DNA of 17,669 nucleotides from JANXLS01 sp038227045 (GTDB lineage: Bacteria > Planctomycetota > SZUA-567 > H5-PLA8). The DNA lies in NCBI GenBank assembly GCA_038227045.1, contig JBBRQD010000108.1:1-17669 (forward strand), in the 5' to 3' direction. This document shows, in pieces, positions 14,688 through 17,669 of this stretch. The position numbers and the translations under genes were made by a program. A model generated the notes under the pieces. That model had not been told where the DNA came from. It did no database searches and worked only from the letters and a program-made list of their open reading frames with translations. How positions within the stretch are numbered: the first letter of the stretch is position 1; every line of letters starts with the position of its first letter.

Positions 14688-14982
14688 GGCGGCGATCTCG
14701 CCAAAGGCTCCAAACCAGTCCTACACTTAACGCCACTGTCAGCCAGAATTCGGGGAGCCATGCGACGCCCCACCATTGCTCTCGACGCGTCAGGCGCCAA
14801 ATGTCCGCATGTTTCCCGTTCTTCCAAACCATCCATTTTCCATCGGATGAAAAGGCGCTCGGGAAGATCCAACGGCGGTCGTTGTTCAGCAGCGGAAGCG
14901 CTTCGCCGGTGAGCGCGCTCCACGCTTTCGGCGTGTCAGTCTCCGTGGAAATGATTTTTTTTTCCGTCGGGTGAAAACGCAC
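14680..14982 (-). CDS. Frame-shifted C-terminal part of the WD40-like membrane protein
   Basis: This frame continues the protein encoded just upstream on the same strand. Its first real homology begins at KKIISTETDTPKAWSALTGE, which is what the upstream FSPDGKK reads into if one A is removed from a run of nine. It adds two more blade-type motifs (PKAWSALTGEAL and ADIWRLTRREQ, preceded by FSSDGKWMVW) and a final membrane helix (about AWLPEFWLTVALSVGLVWSLW, 21 residues shown here only by its ends: AWLPEF...VWSLW). The ATG at 14982 has no ribosome site and is probably not used. The TAA at 14680-14682 lies within the last codons of the convergent cvpA-like gene. Confidence 0.6.
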   Translation of the reverse strand: MRFHPTEKKIISTETDTPKAWSALTGEALPLLNNDRRWIFPSAFSSDGKWMVWKNGKHADIWRLTRREQWWGVAWLPEFWLTVALSVGLVWSLWRDRRLN

Positions 14983-16069
14983 AGATTACCTTCCAGTAGT
15001 CCAAGTAGTTTGATAAGGGAAAAGACAGCAGATGCGCACCGGTCTTGATTTCCCAGACGGACGCGCCGTCTTTGCCGACAGTCACTATCCGGGTGCCGTC
15101 CGGTGAAAATGGGCCTAACGAATTGGACGGCATGACGCTGTTTAAACTGGATTGCGGACATGAGCCGATCAGCGTTTGGTTCAGTTCTCCGGTCTTAACA
15201 CTGAATATCTTTGTTTGATTGGGTTGAAGGTTGTGCGTCCAGACCGCGAGTATCGATGCGTCGGGAGAAAAAGCGCTGTCGCACCAGTATATTTTAGACA
15301 GGTCCAGTCCAAGGTTCTTTGTCCATTCAATACGATGGTCGGCGACGTTCCAAACCAGAACTGATTTATTATCCGGCACAGCGGACAAAAACCTTCCGTC
15401 GGCGGAAAAGCTGCAGCCGGCCGGAATCTGGGTCGTCTTCGAAATGAATTCGCAAACGCGCGACTTTGTATCGAATATCGAAAGACCCGCGCTGTGTTCG
15501 AAGGCAATATATCTATCGTCCGTCGAAAACTTTTGGCACCAACACCAAATCGAGCCGGAAACAAAACCAGGAAAGGGCAGCCCTTCAACTGGGAACGTCA
15601 GCTCCTTGCCGGTTTCTCGATCCCAGATTTTCTCAAAATGCGACATGCCATCGTGAGAGGACATTTGGACCCAGTGCTCATTCGGCGATAGCGCGACGCT
15701 CGCGCCGCCCAAGGCGTCCGGATAGGCGGGATACCCGCCAGCGAACGATTTCAGCAGTGTGCCGTCGGCGGTTCGCCAAAACTGAATTTGGTTTTGGTCA
15801 TCGGTGCTGTTGACGGCTCTGCGTTTAGCGCCTTGAATTCTGCCCACGCTGTCAAAAGTAGTCATGACCCAGGAGCCGTCCGCTGAAATCGCTGCTGTTT
15901 TGATCTCATTGCTTTGCTCAGGAAGCACGCGCGATACACGCCACGGCCCCCAATTCCACCAAAGCGTCCCCCCGCTCGCAATCAGCAAAACAAAAAGCAG
16001 CAGCGTCCGCAGCGAAAACCGCACGCGCGGAAACCAGCGCCGCTTGACCGCCAGAGAAATTGCCAGCAT
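14936..16069 (-). CDS. WD40-like propeller membrane protein, N-terminal part (frame broken)
   Basis: ATG 16069 is preferred to the upstream ATG 16162 because GGAG lies nine bases before it. Residues about 15-38 read VRFSLRTLLLFVLLIASGG, the FSLRTLL membrane segment common in planctomycete proteins. Propeller-type motifs follow: IQFWRTADGTL, EKIWDRETGKE, LSIFDTKSRV, VLVWNVADHR, TKIFSVKTGEL and ASVWEIKTGAH, each alternating with FS(A/P)DG-type turns. The frame stops at 14936-14938, soon after FSPDGKK, while the matching continuation lies in the -1 related frame after nine A's. Restoring the frame gives 462 residues, with a membrane helix at each end and a propeller between. The blades are probably outside the cytoplasm. 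The likely role is scaffolding or binding; no substrate can be named. Confidence 0.8.
   Translation of the reverse strand: MLAISLAVKRRWFPRVRFSLRTLLLFVLLIASGGTLWWNWGPWRVSRVLPEQSNEIKTAAISADGSWVMTTFDSVGRIQGAKRRAVNSTDDQNQIQFWRTADGTLLKSFAGGYPAYPDALGGASVALSPNEHWVQMSSHDGMSHFEKIWDRETGKELTFPVEGLPFPGFVSGSIWCWCQKFSTDDRYIAFEHSAGLSIFDTKSRVCEFISKTTQIPAGCSFSADGRFLSAVPDNKSVLVWNVADHRIEWTKNLGLDLSKIYWCDSAFSPDASILAVWTHNLQPNQTKIFSVKTGELNQTLIGSCPQSSLNSVMPSNSLGPFSPDGTRIVTVGKDGASVWEIKTGAHLLSFPLSNYLDYWKVICAFSPDGKKNHFHGD
14955..14963 (-). other. A9 tract causing a frameshift
   Basis: The plus strand has nine consecutive T's, so the minus-strand gene reads nine A's. With nine, the frame goes GGA AAA AAA AAT CAT and meets TGA at 14936-14938. 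With eight, it goes GGA AAA AAA ATC ATT TCC and continues into the remaining two blades and a membrane helix. It can be a sequencing error, a real mutation, phase variation or transcriptional slippage. Confidence 0.85.
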
Positions 16070-16144
16070 CTTCCGCCGCTCCAAAAAAGGCGCACGCACT
16101 ATACCATTAAACGGCTGCCAATCGGAATCCCTCCAAAAAAATAT

Positions 16145-16217
16145 CCGCGAAGATTCGTGCAAATTCGCGAAATTCGCGGTTAAAAAGCTTTTCGTTCGCC
16201 GTCATTCGCGGTTAAAA
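16145..16217. repeat. ATTCGCG-type short repeats upstream of purU
   Basis: The intergenic stretch contains iterations of ATTCGYG: ATTCGTGCAA, ATTCGCGAA, ATTCGCGGTTAAAA (to 16185), and a second ATTCGCGGTTAAAA ending at 16217, just before the purU start. Similar text recurs between genes in other PVC and Bacteroidetes genomes as I recall. It occupies the position where purU's promoter and leader should be. Confidence 0.5.
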
Positions 16218-16224
16218 TCCCCCC

Positions 16225-17061
16225 ATGACAACGCATCTCCTGCTCATCGAAAGCCCCGACGCCAAAGGCCTCGTCTACAAGATCACCGGTGTGCTCTTTC
16301 GCCACAATTTCAACATCGTCAGCAACCACGAATTCGTCGATGCCGTCAACGACCGCTTCTTCATGCGCACTGCCTTCGACGGCGACGCCCCGGCGCAGCC
16401 CGTCATTGACGAACTGCGCCAGATCCTGCCGCCAGCAGCTCACATCAGCCTCGCGCCAGCGGGCAAGCGCCCGATTGTCGTCATGGCCACGAAAGAACCG
16501 CATTGTCTTGGCGATTTACTGCTGCGCCACGCCTACGGCGAACTGCCCGCGCGTATATGCGCCGTGATCGCCAATCACGCTACGCTCGAGTCGCTTGTCA
16601 AAAAATTCGACATCCCCTTTCATTGTATCAATCACGAAGCCCGCGAACGCGCCGATCACGAGCAGGATATCCTCAAAATTCTGGCCGGCTATCGCCCCGA
16701 TTACATTGTGCTGGCCAAGTATATGCGTACCCTAACACCGCAGTTTTTAGCCCACTACTCCAATCGCATCGTAAACATACATCATTCGTTCCTGCCAGCC
16801 TTTAAAGGGGCCAACCCGTACCGCCAAGCCTTCACACGAGGCGTCAAAATCATCGGCGCGACGGCACACGTGGTCACCGAAGAACTGGACACAGGTCCGA
16901 TCATCGCGCAAGGCGTTCAGCCCGTCGATCACACGCACACCGCTGAAGACATGGCCCAGGCCGGCCGCGATATTGAGAAAACCGTGCTGGCCAAAGCGCT
17001 GAAATTGGTTCTGGAAGAACGTGTTTTCCTGCATAAGAATCGCACGATTATCTTCGAATGA
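16225..17061 (+). CDS. purU: Formyltetrahydrofolate deformylase
   Basis: PurU hydrolyses 10-formyltetrahydrofolate to tetrahydrofolate and formate, which balances one-carbon pools and can feed formate to PurT. The 278-residue length is typical. Residues 1-80 form an ACT regulatory domain (LLLIESPDAKGLVYKITGVL). Residues about 82-278 form the formyltransferase-type catalytic domain. DYIVLAKYMRTLTP at 159-172 is the characteristic PurU motif. NIHHSFLPAFKGANPY at 184-199 gives N184 and H186, and AHVVTEELDTGPII supplies D222, which together match the Asn-His-Asp catalytic set known from PurN. ATG 16225 begins directly at the ACT domain; no Shine-Dalgarno site is visible. It is divergent from the WD40-like gene and stands alone. 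Confidence 0.95.
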   Translation: MTTHLLLIESPDAKGLVYKITGVLFRHNFNIVSNHEFVDAVNDRFFMRTAFDGDAPAQPVIDELRQILPPAAHISLAPAGKRPIVVMATKEPHCLGDLLLRHAYGELPARICAVIANHATLESLVKKFDIPFHCINHEARERADHEQDILKILAGYRPDYIVLAKYMRTLTPQFLAHYSNRIVNIHHSFLPAFKGANPYRQAFTRGVKIIGATAHVVTEELDTGPIIAQGVQPVDHTHTAEDMAQAGRDIEKTVLAKALKLVLEERVFLHKNRTIIFE

Positions 17062-17096
17062 ACCCCTTCCAAGCCAAAATTATGCCATTATTAACA

Positions 17097-17126
17097 AAAC
17101 CTTAACTGCTATAATTAACAAGGTTT
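17097..17126. repeat. Inverted repeat after purU
   Basis: AAACCTT (17097-17103) and AAGGTTT (17120-17126) are exact reverse complements around 16 AT-rich bases. It lies 36 bases after the purU stop and could form a weak terminator-like hairpin, but no T-run follows. Confidence 0.35.
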
Positions 17127-17181
17127 ATATGCAATCAGTGCGAAAAAATAACAAATTTTGCAAGGAATACACTGAAATGCA

Positions 17182-17210
17182 TTGACAGGCTTCGAGACCC
17201 GTTGTATAAG
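17182..17210 (+). promoter_or_regulatory. Near-consensus sigma70 promoter
   Basis: A perfect TTGACA (17182-17187) is followed after exactly 17 bases by TATAAG (17205-17210), five of six consensus positions. An A/T-rich stretch (AAAAAATAACAAATTTT) lies upstream at about 17143-17159. Transcription should begin near 17216-17218. It is the strongest promoter candidate in the window and of a quality usual for stable RNAs or highly expressed genes. Confidence 0.7.
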
Positions 17211-17216
17211 TAGTCC

Positions 17217-17262
17217 GTGATGCGAACGAACCGTCTGCACAACAGGCGAGACGTTCGCAGTC
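17217..17262 (+). ncRNA. Structured 5' end of an RNA: two-part hairpin
   Basis: TGCGAACG (17221-17228) pairs perfectly with CGTTCGCA (17252-17259). Inside, after a three-by-three internal loop, CGTCTG (17232-17237) pairs with CAGGCG (17243-17248, one G-U) around the loop CACAA. The hairpin begins within about five bases of the predicted transcript start, which argues for a functional RNA end or a stabilising leader. I recognise no known RNA family; RNase P RNA, tmRNA and SRP RNA signatures are absent. The 3' end of the RNA is unknown. Confidence 0.5.
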
Positions 17263-17415
17263 TCAATTTGAAAACTGAAAAGAGCATACGCGGCCAAAAG
17301 TATGATGGAAATAAGGCTGCGGCAATTCGCAACTGCTGTTCATTGAGGAACGCTCCGGCGCGGCTTTAAAAGGTCGCAGACCAGATTCCTACGACTCCGA
17401 TTCAATTCGTGAGCG

Positions 17416-17443
17416 CTTTCTAAGAATACAATTATTTAGAAAG
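17416..17443. repeat. Hairpin in the 3' non-coding region
   Basis: CTTTCTAA (17416-17423) pairs exactly with TTAGAAAG (17436-17443) around 12 bases. It is followed by A-rich, not T-rich, sequence on the plus strand. Confidence 0.35.
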
Positions 17444-17462
17444 AAAAAGTTAAGTAGACACC

Positions 17463-17558
17463 GTGCCAAAGACGATGAAAGTTATGTCGTACTGCGCACG
17501 GCAACGTGAGCGTCTCAACAGAAAACAGGATTTGCGGACGAGATTTCCGGGCTTTTGA
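17463..17558 (+). CDS. Possible 31-residue basic peptide
   Basis: A GTG-started frame runs from 17463 to TGA 17556-17558 and encodes a basic peptide (VPKTMKVMSYCARQRERLNR and 11 more residues). It lies downstream of the strong promoter at 17182. It has no clear ribosome site, only an A/G-rich stretch (AAAGAAAAAG at 17440-17449). It may equally be chance; internal ATGs exist at codons 5 and 8. Confidence 0.15.
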   Translation: MPKTMKVMSYCARQRERLNRKQDLRTRFPGF

Positions 17559-17630
17559 TTCCGGATGTACCGCTGGTGTTTAAAGCGGTTATTCCGATAT
17601 GAATTGAAAGGTTGGATATTTGTCGTCTTT

Positions 17631-17651
17631 TTTTGATTTTAACAATCAAAA
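17631..17651. repeat. AT-only hairpin near right edge
   Basis: TTTTGATT (17631-17638) pairs exactly with AATCAAAA (17644-17651) around TTAAC. It is preceded by more T's, so on the minus strand it has a terminator-like shape (A-rich stem with trailing sequence), but it is too AT-rich to be convincing. Confidence 0.3.
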
Positions 17652-17669
17652 ATAACAGATTGCGGTAAA

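Larger units (their letters stand above)
17062..17669. other. AT-rich region without a convincing gene
   Basis: Six hundred bases after purU contain no credible long reading frame. Short minus-strand frames at 17115-17332 are accidental in look. A strong promoter at 17182-17210 and a hairpin right after it indicate a transcribed non-coding RNA or a long leader. Further hairpins occur at 17416-17443 and 17631-17651. The gene or stable RNA served by this promoter is probably beyond the right edge. Confidence 0.55.

Noticed and set aside
17340..17400. RNase P, tmRNA or tRNA in the 3' region (GAGGAACGCTCCGGCGC, GATTCAATTCG)
   Set aside because: Only a few bases resemble the conserved blocks; the paired conserved core of RNase P, the tmRNA ends and a tRNA cloverleaf cannot be built.

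Overview
The window looks like chromosomal DNA of a PVC-superphylum bacterium, most likely Planctomycetota. Three things support this: a membrane protein with the FSLRTLL N-terminal segment typical of planctomycete proteins, a giant secreted protein built from SBBP propeller blades, He_PIG Ig-like repeats and a DxDGDGxxD module, and patchy use of Shine-Dalgarno sites (strong before fba, cvpA-like and the WD40-like gene, none visible before the rluD-like, sufU-like and purU genes). The phylum call is an inference from style, not from a marker gene.

Layout. Positions 1-114 hold the 3' end of what is probably an IS256-like transposase gene, with its IS end just after. This is followed by an AT-richer segment with one orphan acidic protein (272-733). 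Positions 734-1760 have no convincing gene; 1145-1719 is packed with short palindromic modules, several of them variants of one theme. A sigma70-like promoter (1764-1792) then leads to a membrane-anchored, Lys/Glu-rich protein (1889-3229) with a CxCxxC tail, and an RluD-type pseudouridine synthase (3303-4274). Converging on this from the other strand is class II fructose-bisphosphate aldolase (4319-5356).

The dominant feature is a 2454-residue exported protein (5792-13156): signal segment, conserved N-terminal domain, seven propeller-blade motifs, 15 Ig-like repeats, a calcium-binding-type Asp-rich loop and a C-terminal domain. Two copies of another small domain are nested inside it, one in the last propeller blade and one in the third Ig-like repeat. 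A textbook terminator follows.

After it come a SufU-type Fe-S scaffold gene (13387-13920), a REP-like element, a CvpA-family membrane protein (14148-14687), and on the minus strand a WD40-like membrane protein whose frame is broken at a run of nine A's (14955-14963). Dropping one A joins the two parts into a 462-residue protein. A purU gene (16225-17061) follows. The final 600 bases hold no convincing gene, but carry a near-consensus promoter (TTGACA-17-TATAAG) followed directly by a strong two-part hairpin: either a small RNA or the long leader of a transcript whose gene lies beyond the window.

Functionally the genes are a mixture of unlinked housekeeping functions (RNA modification, glycolysis/gluconeogenesis, Fe-S assembly, one-carbon/purine metabolism) and surface or membrane proteins. 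There is no evident multi-gene pathway or defence system.
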